Both the position numbers and the translations under genes were made by a program. Under the pieces are notes generated by a model. It did no database searches. It saw only the letters and a program-made list of their open reading frames with translations, and was not told the DNA's origin. A stretch of DNA of 64,000 bases from Clavelina lepadiformis (Eukaryota; Chordata; Ascidiacea; Aplousobranchia; Clavelinidae), in contig NC_135241.1 in NCBI RefSeq assembly GCF_947623445.1, positions 2,606,501-2,670,500 on the forward strand, given 5' to 3'. This document shows, piece by piece, positions 22,701 to 34,009 of this stretch. Positions within the stretch are counted from its first letter, which is position 1. Every line of letters starts with the position of its first letter.

Positions 22701-25579
22701 GGATTAAGCTTAGTTTGCCAGAGTTGGGCATCCAACTTTTTCGAGGGGCACCATTTTTACAGAGCCAGGATGCCCAAGGGCAATATATAAACAACAGTTG
22801 AGGGTATTCACTGTTTTGATTTTAATTATGGTGAAAATAAAAGACAACCTTAAAGATACTGCTGACCTATTATAATTATTAAATGTGTGATGACTCCGAG
22901 TCGCAATTCTAAAATTAGCAGAAAACTTGGCTTTAGTCTCTATATTTTACTTGGCAGTGAATAGGCTACGCTTATTCTTCAGATTATTTGCTCTATTATC
23001 ATATCATTTGAAGCTGTTTTATAAAGGACAAACATACATGATGATCCGACAATAAGTGATGGTGCCATAAATTGTGAAGACGGAGCCGAAAATTTTGTGC
23101 AAAGACTCCGCAACCAGATCTGCGAGTTGCGGCACCACAATTCACAAACATGACGGTGATATACCAAATAAAAGCAAGCATAAAGTGAGTATACCTGGTC
23201 ATATGTGAAAAACCATTTTTGAAATAGAATTTTATGATCCTTGCACAGACCTCCTTCAAATAAAGGATGAAAACAGGCAATGTCATCCAGAACACCACAC
23301 GGCAGACACATTTCTGAAATTTTTTCAAGAAGTGCGTTGAACAAATATCTATGTTTACAACCGTTGTAATTTAGTTAATACTGTACTGCAGTCTATAATC
23401 TTATGGTAAGTGATGATTGTGATGTGTTACATAATAAGTAATAGGGTAACGTACCATTAAGACTTATTTCATTGGTTAAAACCTTCTGAATGCCTTGTCT
23501 TCTTTTAGTGTTGTCTACTTTTATAGCAGCTCTATTTGTATCTTTGGCAGACTAAATGAGAAAAAGTTAAATAGCCTAAAGCGGTGAACATAGGATTTGT
23601 CCATAAACACAAATCTGTGCATTGATATCCCTAGTTACCCAATGATGTCGTCACAAAATTTGAGTTAAAATTTCATGAAAACCTTGTTAAACTTGTCTGA
23701 CAAAACTTCTTTATCAGTGTCCACATCCACAGATGAAAGACCGATGTTATCACAAGTTGGGCTCTCCTCACGGCTCTTTGTTTTAAATGAAGTTGGTTCT
23801 TGATTACGTTTCATCTAAGAAGCACAACAAAATCGACATGCTACACAAATTTGATAGTAAGCGTTAAGCAAGTAACGAATCTGTTTAAAGATACTGGGGC
23901 ATACAGAAAAAAGTAAAAGCTTAGTAACACATTTTAAAAATTGTTGAAATTAAGAAAAATGGATAACCAAATTACTAATCTATGAAAAACACGCAATCTA
24001 TTACAGATCACCCTAGCAACCTGTACTAAATAGGTATAAAAAATGCTTTAAAATAAACCTTTTCAGGTTCAGCATCTGCTGATGTTAGAAGGTAATTGAT
24101 TTGAAAATTTTGATTGTTGTTTTCATCTATTAAAAGATTCGAATCATTCAAAGACTTTTTCCTTTCCTGGCAATTGATAGGAAATTGGAACAAATTTACT
24201 TTTTTTATCTTCTTTCGAAGCCCAAAGCCCTGAAAAATATATAATTAATTCTTTTCGCCTGAAACTGCCCTTGAAAATTAATATTCAAGTGAGTGTTTTA
24301 GACCAGGTAAGTTGGAATACACTCCACTATGTCTTAACAAATGCATAACTTTGTCATGTACGAAAGCACATCAAAACCATAGAATATACGGTAAGGTGGT
24401 TCTCAGAATATACAGACAAGTTAGACTTTCATGTAGAGTATAATGCTTTCTCTTATAACTATTTATAATTATATGACACATATGTATGTTACATGGTATG
24501 CAACTTAACATCAAAAAATTTCTCAAAACAACAATCAAGTGATGCTCAGAAGTCAGAAAACACACAAAAAATAGCTGATACAACTTTAAGAAGCTTAACT
24601 TACGCAAAGAAAATCATCCCTAGTAGAATGAAAAGAATCTTCATTTTCCAAGCTATTACTTTCATCTTTATCGATGATTGTATCTATTGGTGATAATGAT
24701 CGACCACGACTAATCGGTTTCCGCTTAGTTTTGTGCTTTTTCCTCTTTTTCTCTTTTTGTGCCAACTTTTCAGACAAAGTTCTCACAATTTCATCAATGT
24801 TGTCTTTCGCAAGATCACTCGTTGTATCCTGTCGTTGAATGGGCGAAACTACGGCACATTTTTTCTTTGGTGGATGATCACGAACAATACTTTCATTCTA
24901 GCAAAAAGTCTAGTTGATCAATACAATCAAAATAACCAATGCCGCGATTTTAGCAAAATGTGTTGAGACAAGGGCTAATATATATATATATATATATATA
25001 TAACACATGAACTAGACCAGTGGTTCTTAAACTGGGGGGCGTGTAGGATTCATAAGGGGGGCGCGAGAGATGACAAATGTGCATTATTTTCTACATTCTT
25101 CATTAAAGATGTGCATTATCTTCTTCAAAGCCTCGAATTAAACGTTTGGTTTCCCAAAAACAACTACATCTGTCACATTAATGAAAGTTAATTGAAAATA
25201 AATTGTTGTTTTGTTTCATGCTTTTTTATTTTGCAATGAGGTGGGGCGCGGATTTTTTAGGTACCGTCAAGGGGGGGACGTGTGCCAAAAAGTTTAAGAA
25301 CCCCTGAACTAGACAAAAGCACAAAATTTGTAAATATTATGTATATATGGTAGGCCTATGGTAACTAATCTTCACACTCGGACTGAGGAAAGTCTTTGCA
25401 CGACTTAAACCTGACGATGATTCCTCATCGATGTATACATATACAATATCCTCATCATCTGATGTATACATATAAAAGCACATAAATGTATCCATGTAAA
25501 AATGCAGACTTACCTCCGAATCAGAAGATATAACAATACATTCTCTGTTTTTCAGGTCTTCTGCACTAATGTTGAACAT
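16800..25579 (-). CDS. DNMT3: DNMT3-type de novo DNA (cytosine-5) methyltransferase, ADD + catalytic domain, 13 exons
   Basis: De novo CpG methyltransferase. Exons (minus): 25514-25579 (tentative first, ATG at 25577-25579), 24604-24897, 24059-24229, 23683-23814, 23455-23551, 23195-23313, 20574-20650, 19973-20168, 19324-19440, 18743-18944, 17707-17977, 17228-17419 and 16800-16941 (TGA at 16800-16802). Phases agree throughout; 691 aa. Residues 1-250 are charged and low-complexity with a SUMO-interaction-like VISSDSE; no PWWP domain is visible. The ADD domain (about 254-375) has the GATA-like finger ([10 protein letters not shown]...GGLCKDH) and PHD-like finger ([33 protein letters not shown]). 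The catalytic domain has motif I LFDGIATG (about 406-413), motif IV SPCNDL with Cys476, motif VI FENVV, WGNLPG and motif [21 protein letters not shown]. An insertion of about 10 residues, rich in Pro/Cys/Arg, precedes [11 protein letters not shown] compared with vertebrate DNMT3A. The first exon is the weakest part. A second acidic patch at about 25370-25455 does not fit in phase and was left out. Confidence 0.92.
20287..20514. mobile_element. hAT-type MITE in a DNMT3 intron
   Basis: A 228-bp element with perfect 15-bp terminal inverted repeats (CAATGTTCCCTCTAA and its complement) and a perfect 8-bp target duplication GTCACACC (20279-20286 and 20515-20522). The 8-bp duplication is the hAT hallmark. 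No coding capacity. It lies between the two exons of the PHD-like ADD finger of DNMT3. Confidence 0.88.
20834..22519 (+). mobile_element. Internally deleted hAT transposon nested in a DNMT3 intron
   Basis: A 1686-bp element bounded by terminal inverted repeats (CAGGGGTTCTTAAA and TTTAAGAACCGCTG, with GGGTCGCG subterminal repeats at both ends) and by the perfect 8-bp target duplication GTCTAGAT at 20826-20833 and 22520-22527. It carries a broken BED-finger hAT transposase on the strand opposite to DNMT3. It splits the intron between the GATA-like and PHD-like parts of the ADD domain. Confidence 0.93.
21344..22329 (+). pseudogene. hAT transposase (ZBED5/SCAND3-like), central region deleted
   Basis: The first frame (21344-21823, 159 aa) opens with a BED-type zinc finger (CVLCYKVL ... 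KRHLDTKH, C-x2-C and H-x4-H) and the region that normally follows it ([10 protein letters not shown]). A second frame (21721-22329) resumes with the C-terminal part: [22 protein letters not shown] and the hAT dimerisation block [20 protein letters not shown] and NRL. These transposases normally have about 500-700 residues, so most of the catalytic core is missing and the deletion join near 21770-21815 is out of frame. It cannot make active transposase. A domesticated short BED protein from the first frame is conceivable but unsupported. Confidence 0.85.
24979..25002. repeat. (TA)12 microsatellite
   Basis: Twelve uninterrupted TA units in the first DNMT3 intron, immediately left of the hAT MITE at 25018. 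Confidence 0.95.
25018..25306. mobile_element. hAT-type MITE in DNMT3 intron 1
   Basis: A 289-bp non-coding element starting CAGTGGTTCTTAAACT and ending AGTTTAAGAACCCCTG, flanked by the perfect 8-bp target duplication AACTAGAC (25010-25017 and 25307-25314). The termini resemble those of the full hAT element at 20834-22519, so that family may have mobilised it. Confidence 0.92.
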
Positions 25580-28500
25580 TTTTATTACAGATAATCTGAT
25601 AAATGCAACAAACATAAAACGTTTTGGTTAATGTAACCAATTGCATCCTCAAAACTACTTCGATGGGGGTGAGGGTTCTTGCAAATGTAAATCATACATT
25701 TCTTAGCTTGGTTAAATCTAGCACAGTAAGTGAATCTCGGCAACAATTTACAGGATTCGTTTTTGTTATTTTTGGTTGTCTCTTATTTCTTCCACATGAA
25801 AATTCCTGATTTATATGGCACAAGTAAAATTTTCTGTAAAAAAAAGAAAAATATGAAATACAGTAGTCTCGGTAGGCTAATTTTTATAAATATAGCCTGG
25901 AAACATTCGTTTGAAGATGGAACCATCCTATCTTTTATTAGCTAAAACGATTACACTCAATTTCTTTAGGCTAATGTTGCAAATTTGATAAAAATCTAAT
26001 TAGCAATTTATGAGTTACAAACGAAAGCTTTTTTATCACTAGGTGGCTGCACAGCAATGTGCAATAAATAAATTACAATGTCGTAAGATCCGCTCAGTGT
26101 CTCCTATACTGCTTTTCAAAGATTATACACACCGGTCACTCAGCGCTGAAGAAGCCGAACATCTAAACAAACAGACTATTTTTCCCAACAGGCGGCCAAA
26201 CTGCAAAGTTTGGTATGGTCGCACTCAATATTGCTTTTTACGAGCAACAAAGGCACACCTTAGTTGCCTGTTTTTGCACTTAATGACCTATTACGAGAAC
26301 AGAACTTTTGCACACTCAATTTTTTGTTCATAAAATGATTGAATCAGTTAATTTTTGTGTAATTGCACATTTTAAATGCACTTGTCAGTTCTAGTTGTTT
26401 GGTGCATGCAAGATCTTGCTGATCACGGCCGTACTCAGCAGTCCAGCCAGGCTGAAGTGAAGTCAAAGATTCTACTTTTGAATTTCACAAACTCTCGACT
26501 AGACTTTAAAAATACAGTACCAAGTGTATTGCATTTTGGATGGCAATTTTAACGCAGTGCAAACTGCTTTGCACCAAACTAAAATTTCGGGTGTGCACGT
26601 GCCATAGACCTACTATGCACTTTGGATCTACAGCAAACAATAGAATGAATAAGCCCAAGAGCTTAAAGCGTGCAGGACAAAACATGCGTGCGGTAGACTA
26701 CCTATAAGAGTTTGCATGTTATCTGCGGCGCGTTACATAGGCTAAGGTCACGTTACGCGAGTTACATTTTTTGTTTTGTATGTCTAGCACAGTTTACAAT
26801 AGTTAACTAGAAGAAAATAAAAACCGAATTATCACATTCAAACGCGCCTCAGATACCACGCAAACTCTTACGCATTTTACGTTGCAACCTACGCTGACCA
26901 CGTAACGTGACTTCGTATCTAAGAAGTCCAGTGCGTAGAATTCAAACCGCTGTAAAATAAGAATTAGGCAATATATTTTCAATTTTTTTTGTCCAGTGAA
27001 GGAATTTATATTCTACTTATATGAGCGATTTCTTTACAATCCAATGCCCAAAACGCTTGTAATTTAAAAAAGATTCAAAGTAGGTCGACAATTTCCATTG
27101 TTAAGTATAGGTGAATGGCGATCGAAAAAATCTTGACCCAGACTGTAAGTTGGAAATGATGTCGGCTATTTTCATCAATATTTATGCTATAAGCAGGTAA
27201 TGTCTATAGTATATAAACTTAATAAACAAATAAATGCACGAAGTCTGAAGCTCAAAATGTATGTAAGGTACCTACTTACTGGCTTTTTCTACTTGTTCGT
27301 GGTTTGTGTCATTTGACTCCTATCGATACAGGGAAATTCCCCATCTCGATATAGGTATTTACTTGGATCATAGAATGTAGAATACAGTACTAACAATTAT
27401 AGAAAGTTCACGAGTGTTTGTTTCTTTATGATGTAAAATTTGTCACACTTGGTTGCCAGTAATTCTTTTGGAACTCATGTGAATTTCGTATTGTCTGCTT
27501 GCTTGCGTGTTGTTATGTTAGACTGTCATTTCTGTCTTATAACATTCTCCTGTAAGTAGTGGGGCAACATTTTGTGGTTGATCTCAGTTATAGAAAAAGT
27601 CATCATTCACCATATGTATCAATTAGTTAGGTAGGTCTCGCAGCCTGCTGTTAAAGATATTGGTGATTAGGTTAGGATAATTGCAGTAGGGTATGCAAAA
27701 AGAAATTCATCTATTTAGGGTTTAGTCTTTAGAAGATGTAGGTTTGGTTTCGGTTACAGGGTTGCCAGGTGGTCGGAGAGATTCTCGGCCAAGATTGGCC
27801 AAAAATTCGGACATTTTAGGTCACATCTTAAGCTAAACCATTGGTTATGTTTTAGGTTAGTTTTATTCCTGCTCCAGCACTGGCAAACTGGTGCAAATTA
27901 GTGCTCAATGATCTGTGCGACTGATGCGCAAGCACCAGTGGCACAAGCTATTTTGCTGGAACTTCTTGCGTACATCCCTGCCTACGATTTTTTCCAGTAA
28001 ACTACCGATATATAGTGACGAACCTTTGGTAGATAAGGAAAATTGATGCACTGTGATGGCTCCCACCCATTGTTGCTCCCGGTTTTCAACTTTCTGACAT
28101 AATAATAAAGGGAAATATTAAAAGATTACGGAGGGTACCAAACCTTGCCGAAAAATTCAACTTTTGCTACCCCTTGTCGCAAGCTTCCCCGAGAAAGGGC
28201 TCCAGTACCGGAGAAGTTCAGCCCAGAATTGTGACTGATTTGAAGAATTGCGGTGAGCAAGTCAGATGTGAGCTTTTCATTAAATTAAAACTTGTCGAGT
28301 GACGATGAAAAGCTTGGGCTAGTGTTTTGACGTGGTATTTTACCACACTATTCAATATTCATTATTCACACTATTCACTGTGTAAAAACCGCCTGCTTGT
28401 TTCAACGATAAATTTATCCCTGTTGGTTATAAACAGTATTATTCACTTCAACAAGACTAATAACTTGTAATAAGTCACTGGATTAACTATGAATTGAGCC

Positions 28501-30115
28501 CAGGCAAAGTTGCCATCCGCACGCAACTGACAAAACCCTATTTTGACAAGAAATATCAGTCAACCAATCAACCTTATTAATTCATATGTAAAGTTATTAC
28601 CCTCAAAAAAGTTTATCACTTAACAAATTGTGTACTTGTTGTCCTAAAAAAATAATGTTTTAGAAATCAGGGTTTTAAGCCTCAAGTAGAAGCAAAACAG
28701 ATGATTATATCAAGGATGTCTTGTCAAAAACATATTCTGAGTACAGAATATTTGGAAACTTATCTTGCGACTAAACAATCGTCACCGCCAGAAAATCGGC
28801 CGCCTTGTACAACCAACCAACCAACCAACCTGTGATACCCGCCCACTCTTTGCTACGTATTCCCATCCTTTATGACGTCTTTGATGGACATTGTGACTTG
28901 ACAGATCTACATTGTTTGTCGTGCCAGTCATATTGTTTGGTTCGATGTAACGGGTGTCGAATTACGTTTGCTGGAAACAAACTTTGGAAACCTTTGACCA
29001 AAACAGCTTATACAAGTAATGTAATGACTGATGCTGTTAATAGCACAAGCGGCCGAGTACATGCCGACGTGGTTTGGACAAACCTCGATGAAGATGTTTC
29101 ACTCTTAAAACCGTCAGTTTGAAGCGCCACACTTTTCATCTATCCTTAAAAAGACTGTTTCTCTTTATGCCAGTATGCTTGAGGAAATTCTGAAGCAAAT
29201 ATTTTGTACCTTGACCGAAGAGGTTAATGTTATGTAGAGGCGAACCTGTGGTCTTGCTTATCAACGACTGCTCCTACAAGCCGCATTTACTAGCAATGTC
29301 AGGCCAGCAGTCTCAGTTGCGTTGATAAGCAGGTGGTATATATTGCAGGTAGCTTGGAAATAATAACGTCTTTGTTATATGATATCTATACCAGAGCGTT
29401 GATTGACAAGAGGGCACTTAAGATAAAAATTTTCCTTCAAGTTGCTTCAATAAGCGATTTTATTAAGTTGCGCTCAGGCAACTTCAGATCCCTTATTACG
29501 TCGCGGTACGTCATAAAAAGCATACTTATGAGGCAATAATATATCATTATGCGCTATTGACAGGTCAGGCCTCTACGCGCAGGTAAGAATAATATTTATT
29601 CTCAGCTAACAAAGGCTGGAAAGCCGAATCAGCCTTAACGAGGCGACCAGCCAAGTAGTTTGCGATTCAACTTTTCCACATAACAATATCATTGGCACAG
29701 ATAGCTTGGCATGATCGCCCGTTTATGAGATTGCAATTACATTTGTTACGTCAAAATCATGTATGATGCCAAGTCAGTAAGATTTTAGTGTTTTATAGGA
29801 TTTATTAAGTTTCGCAGTCGCTAGTAGTTTATTCGTGCCCCAGCGTGTGCAGTTTATTGAAACCAACAGACTTTATGAAGAGTTTCTGCAGGTCAAAGTC
29901 TTGGCATGAATAAGAACGTGATAAATAATTTACAAAGTTGTTTCATGTTTGCGAAAATGGATTAAATACTTGCTCCAAAAGGGGTGAACAGTTGATGCTC
30001 TAGCGTTTAGAAATACTGAATTGATGATGCTTAATATGACGTATAAGACTATCATTTATTCCTGTCTATCCCTTTCGCATACAGGTCTGTATTGGAACTT
30101 TTAACCTTGTTTAAA
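25580..30115. other. Intergenic: DNMT3 5' side to the NtA-domain gene
   Basis: About 4.5 kb between the divergently transcribed DNMT3 and NtA-domain genes, so it should hold both promoters. It contains an imperfect inverted repeat at 26705-26870 and a short (CCAA)n tract at 28810-28830. A 105-codon Cys-containing plus-strand frame at 28805-29122 starts inside that tract and has no recognised domain. I found no PWWP-like coding exon here on the minus strand. Confidence 0.5.
26705..26870. repeat. Imperfect inverted repeat, possible MITE or hairpin
   Basis: The 31-nt arm at 26705-26735 (starts TAAGAGTTTGCATG) pairs with 26840-26870 with 27 of 31 matches across a 104-bp loop. A second pair, AAGGTCACGTTACG near 26744 and the complement of AAGTCACGTTACG near 26898-26913, lies just inside and outside. 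No target duplication or coding capacity seen. Confidence 0.6.
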
Positions 30116-31165
30116 ATGGAGAAAATGCCCTTCTTCTTGCATGTCATTTTGACGTCACTCGTGTTATTGTCGTCTGACGCATCAACGATGACGTCACGCG
30201 TGATGAGTGAGAACAACGAACGATTGGATCGTTGCAGTTACCCGACTGAAAAACGTATGAAGCAGTGACGTCATACCAGCGGTTTAATTATTAATTATTT
30301 AAAATGTCTATGTTTGTCAGCTGCAGCTGGTCTAGAGTCAAGCTCGAGCGGTTCTGACGTCATAATGACCGGAACTATCCTCCAATTGGAACCGGAACAA
30401 GCTTCGCGATCGGAGCGGAATAAATTCGAAACCGGAAACCAATTGCCGGAGGGGCGGACGGTGACTGGTCACGTGAAAGTGTGGCGCGTCATAAAAGGAT
30501 CGATCGATGACATCGCGACGAAGAAAAGGCGAAAGAAGCGACGTAGATTTACCGGTGAGTTCTATGGTAGTTGCCATTTTATAATTTGCAGCAGCCGCGC
30601 ACTTATGATGACGTCATTAATTTTTAATTTTCCAGGGAAACATCCGCACAGCTACTTACCCTCCTCCGTACATTTGGGGAACATTTCTCCGCAAAATCAA
30701 AACGCCACTCACGTCTTAAACAACCTTGACTCAGCCGTATCCTATAAGGACGGAGATTACCCGGAGCTGGAAATCCACGGACTCTGGAATTCCCAATTTT
30801 GCGGAACTTTTCTGCGAAAGGGAGACACCAGAGTGTTCTTCCTGAAAAAGATGAAGGATCACCACAAACCGCGGATGCGGAAGCGAAGGGAGTTGCGGAA
30901 GCGGAAAAATCGAAAAGGAGGAAACCAGAAGCGGACGAATAAAAAGAAAATGAGGAAAAGCAAGAAAGGATCCGGGGGTTTGAAGAATATGTCAGAATCC
31001 ATGGAAACAAAGTGGAAGCGGATGTTGAAGAAACCAAAATCGATGAAGAGAAACAAAAAACGCACCAGCAAGACTCCGAGGTCTTTCTCCGTTCTTTTGG
31101 TCAACTCGGAACCGGCTCGAATCTCGCTCAAGAATCTGCAGAACGTCTCTTCGTTGGTAAAGTGA
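30116..31165 (+). CDS. Secreted NtA (agrin N-terminal)-like domain protein with Lys/Arg-rich insertion, 3 exons
   Basis: Exons 30116-30254, 30321-30554 (acceptor could be 30327, costing two residues) and 30636-31165; phases agree; 300 aa. Residues 1-23 look like a signal peptide (hydrophobic FFLHVILTSLVLL). The rest resembles the laminin-binding NtA domain of agrin, an OB-fold module: VIMTGTILQLEP (agrin VVLTGTVEEI), VKVWRVIKG (VRVWRYLKG), LEIHGLWNSQFC, KGDTRVFFLKK (TGDTRIFFVN) and, at the end, LLVNSEPARISLKNLQNV (ELMLNSSLMRITLRNLEEV). About 78 residues (196-273) inserted between GDTRVFF and the last strand are extremely Lys/Arg-rich; a shorter basic run (KKRRKKRRRF) precedes intron 2. The frame ends at NtA, with a polyadenylation signal 179 bp later, so there are no follistatin or laminin-G repeats. 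Two N-glycosylation sequons are present. A matrix or heparin-binding role is inferred. Confidence 0.75.
30150..30616. promoter_or_regulatory. Cluster of five TGACGTCA (CRE/ATF) palindromes
   Basis: Perfect TGACGTCA occurs at 30150-30157, 30189-30196, 30266-30273, 30355-30362 and 30609-30616, across exon 1, intron 1, exon 2 and intron 2 of the NtA-domain gene. The sites are seen directly; CREB/ATF regulation is conjecture because the same 8-mer is common elsewhere in the window. Confidence 0.3.
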
Positions 31166-32996
31166 ACTTTAACCTTTCCTAAATGACAACTTCTGGCGAA
31201 TGTAAATTAAATCACATCGGGTGTTGCTTGCTCGGTTTCGTAAACACCATCCATTGCCATTTATAGCTTTGAACAGGTTTGTCGATTAAACGCTTCCCTT
31301 CTGCTATCTTTATTCAAACACGTCACATCGTTGTCTGATGTTTAATAAAATATTTTGCATTTCCTTGTTATTTATTAACAAAGAATAAACAATGTAAAAA
31401 AAGAAACGTTTTGTTTGCACTTTTGAACGGTTTCTATGGTGTCACAGACACTGCCAGCTCGTTTCACGTTGAAGCAGCCACGTCAAGCTGAAAATTGATT
31501 AAATCTTCAGATTAATGCCGATTCTTGTCAGCTTACGTGGAACAAGCGCGCCAACTAGCGTCATGCAGGTATATCCAGGAAACTCTGAAATTAAAAATTC
31601 AGCTAGATTCCCGGTAAGTGATGAAACATTTCTGCGCGTTGTGGTCAGACCAGCAACAAAACGTATTTTTATGACGTCATAATGACAGAATTTACCGGTT
31701 GAAAACAACACCACGTGTGCGGTTGTCATTGGCAACGTGATTTATTTTCTTGGTGGAGGGTCAGTGGCTGATGAGAGTGATGTCTTTATCAGAGCTTTTA
31801 ACTTGGATTTGAGCTAAAACGTTTTAGATTGAAAGTAGATTTGTTCTCCGAAGAGCAAAGCGTAGATGATGGATGTTGCAGTGATGGAAGGTGAGAAAGT
31901 GAAAATGAGAGCACTTCAAGAATAACTTGAAGAATAGCTTGAAACAACCAGATCTAAGCGAATGCTAAATTGTCTTAAAATTGTAAAACCAAGTTTCCAT
32001 GGAGATATTTAACACAAAATCTTCGATTTTTCATTCCTATTACTTGATTTATGTTTGTTTGAAGTGCTTCATCGTTTTAAATTGTTTGAAAGCTACATCG
32101 TGGCCGATGGCATCTATCTACCTGCATCTACAAATGCTACTAGAAGGCCGGCTCTGAATTGCGTATTATCATTGCTGGAGTGTTACTACACATGGGATCT
32201 AAGTTATCCCACCCCATATCAGCTGTTAGCTTTTTTACAAGTAGAGCTTTAACAGGATTGAAAGAATCCCGTGTTTAAATTTGAACGTTTCATAAAATAG
32301 ATGAAGCTGTACCAAAATGCTAAGCGATGCATGTCATTGAATTTTACTAAACGTTTTCTTTCCGTGTTTTGTTTGCTTTGATGTTCGTTCATTCATTTTC
32401 ATAATTTCATTTACAAATAAACTAAGTGTGGCTACTCCTTAAGACTTAGCCTAAACATGTACAATTCAAACATATTTAGGAAATAACTCATGAAATTTTA
32501 ACACCTGCAGGACAAAACGTCAAATCCAGATTTAAACACTTCATTTGACAAACGCGTTTAACTCTAAACGTGTGCAAAATAATAACGTCAACAAGCGTTT
32601 AATCAAAATGTTTGGATGACTGACAGTGTATTACAGAATCTTGAGCATTTTCTCGATCAGATATCAACAAACCGAAGTGACGAATGAAACCATTTCCTGC
32701 TGATGCGGTTTTTGTTTTTCTTTCTCGGAAATTCTTGAAGCTTTTGCTAACGTTTGCCATAATTTAAACAATAAGCTGAATATTTTACAGGATTATCACG
32801 CCTTGGTTCTAGCACTTAGGCACGTTTAGAAATTTATTGTAAATCGGTTTGCAAGAAGAAATAAATTCCATTTAATTCAGTAATTGTTTCGATTTGATCA
32901 GTTTAAAATTTATTTGTCGAATTTTTTCATTGAACAGGCGATTTCTGAAACGTATATATATAGGTAGAGAGTTCTCGTAAAAGCATTAACGACAAC
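31166..32996. other. Intergenic: NtA gene 3' side and SLC6 copy A 5' flank
   Basis: The left part holds the NtA-gene 3'UTR. From about 32010-32040 rightward the sequence is homologous, in inverse orientation, to the 5' flanks of SLC6 copies C (to about 52825) and B (to about 44735), so it belongs to the duplicated block. No other gene recognised; the frame at 31499-31735 (minus) has no known domain. Confidence 0.5.
31344..31349 (+). terminator. Polyadenylation signal of the NtA-domain gene
   Basis: AATAAA, 179 bp downstream of the stop codon at 31163-31165, supporting the end of the gene there. Confidence 0.6.
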
Positions 32997-34009
32997 ATGC
33001 GTGAGAAATGGACAAATCGTTTTGATTTTCTTTTCGTAACGGTAGGCTCTGCAGTTGGCTTGGGAAATATGTGGAGGTTTCCTTATCTATGTTACCGAAA
33101 CGGAGGAGGTAAATCACATGCGCAAACAAGTTTTGCACAATCTTGGTATTATATGCATATAGCATGGGCGTTGAATCGTTTTTAACCTAATACTTAGTGA
33201 TACTGTGCTTGCTGTTTATTATATAACTTATCGTGAATTTTCATACAAGCCACAATCAATGGAAGATTGCGTGGTAATAAATCGCATTATTGGAAATTTT
33301 GGACTAAGTAGTATAAAGAGACATTTCGTGATCTATTTCTACAGGAGCTTTTCTAATTCCATATTTGGTTACATTACTTGTTGTGGCTCTCCCCCAGTTA
33401 ATACTATAAGTGTCTTTGGGTCAACACACAAGCTTGTCACCTGTGAAAGCCTGGGAGATGGTTCCAACAATGAAAGGTGCAGAATGTGGCTAGTATTGTT
33501 ATTTCCTTACACAACTAAATCTTTCCTGGCATAAGCACTTAGAAAACAATCGTTATATAGATAACTAGACACCCTTTTTATATACAGTAATATCCATTTT
33601 TATCTTTTGTATATCCATCATGAAAATATCAAACAACACACATGTTAGGGGAAGGTCTGATAAGTCGGGCCTCAAAACTTTAATGTGCTATAAATCAGGC
33701 CGTACTTTATAAAACGTAATGAAATCAATATTGCAGGACGAGTTTATTGCTAAGTTTGTTGGTATATAGTTTTCTTGTTACTCTAATTTCTTCCAGTGAA
33801 AGGTAATTCAGGAATTTTGTGTTTTGCAAACTTGGCCCAATGTACATACTTTGATTTCAAGTTGGGCAACCACTGTTGGTTGATTGGACCACAATTTACA
33901 TTTTGGGTCTTTTTTCCTCGTATACGTGTTTGCAACTATACTTATGTCGAGAGAAACGTAATGTTAACTGTTACTTTACTTTTAATGTCGGAATTTGTTG
34001 GTTAATTTC

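Noticed and set aside
25365..25460. Acidic minus-strand segment ([17 protein letters not shown]) as an extra DNMT3 exon
   Set aside because: The only usable acceptor (ATCAG before ATGATGAGG) leaves it out of phase with the preceding and following exons; adjacent repeated GATGTATACATATA suggests a local duplication.
28805..29122. 105-codon plus-strand frame with several Cys
   Set aside because: Starts inside a CCAA tract, no recognisable domain, no phase-matched splice partners; length is possible by chance.
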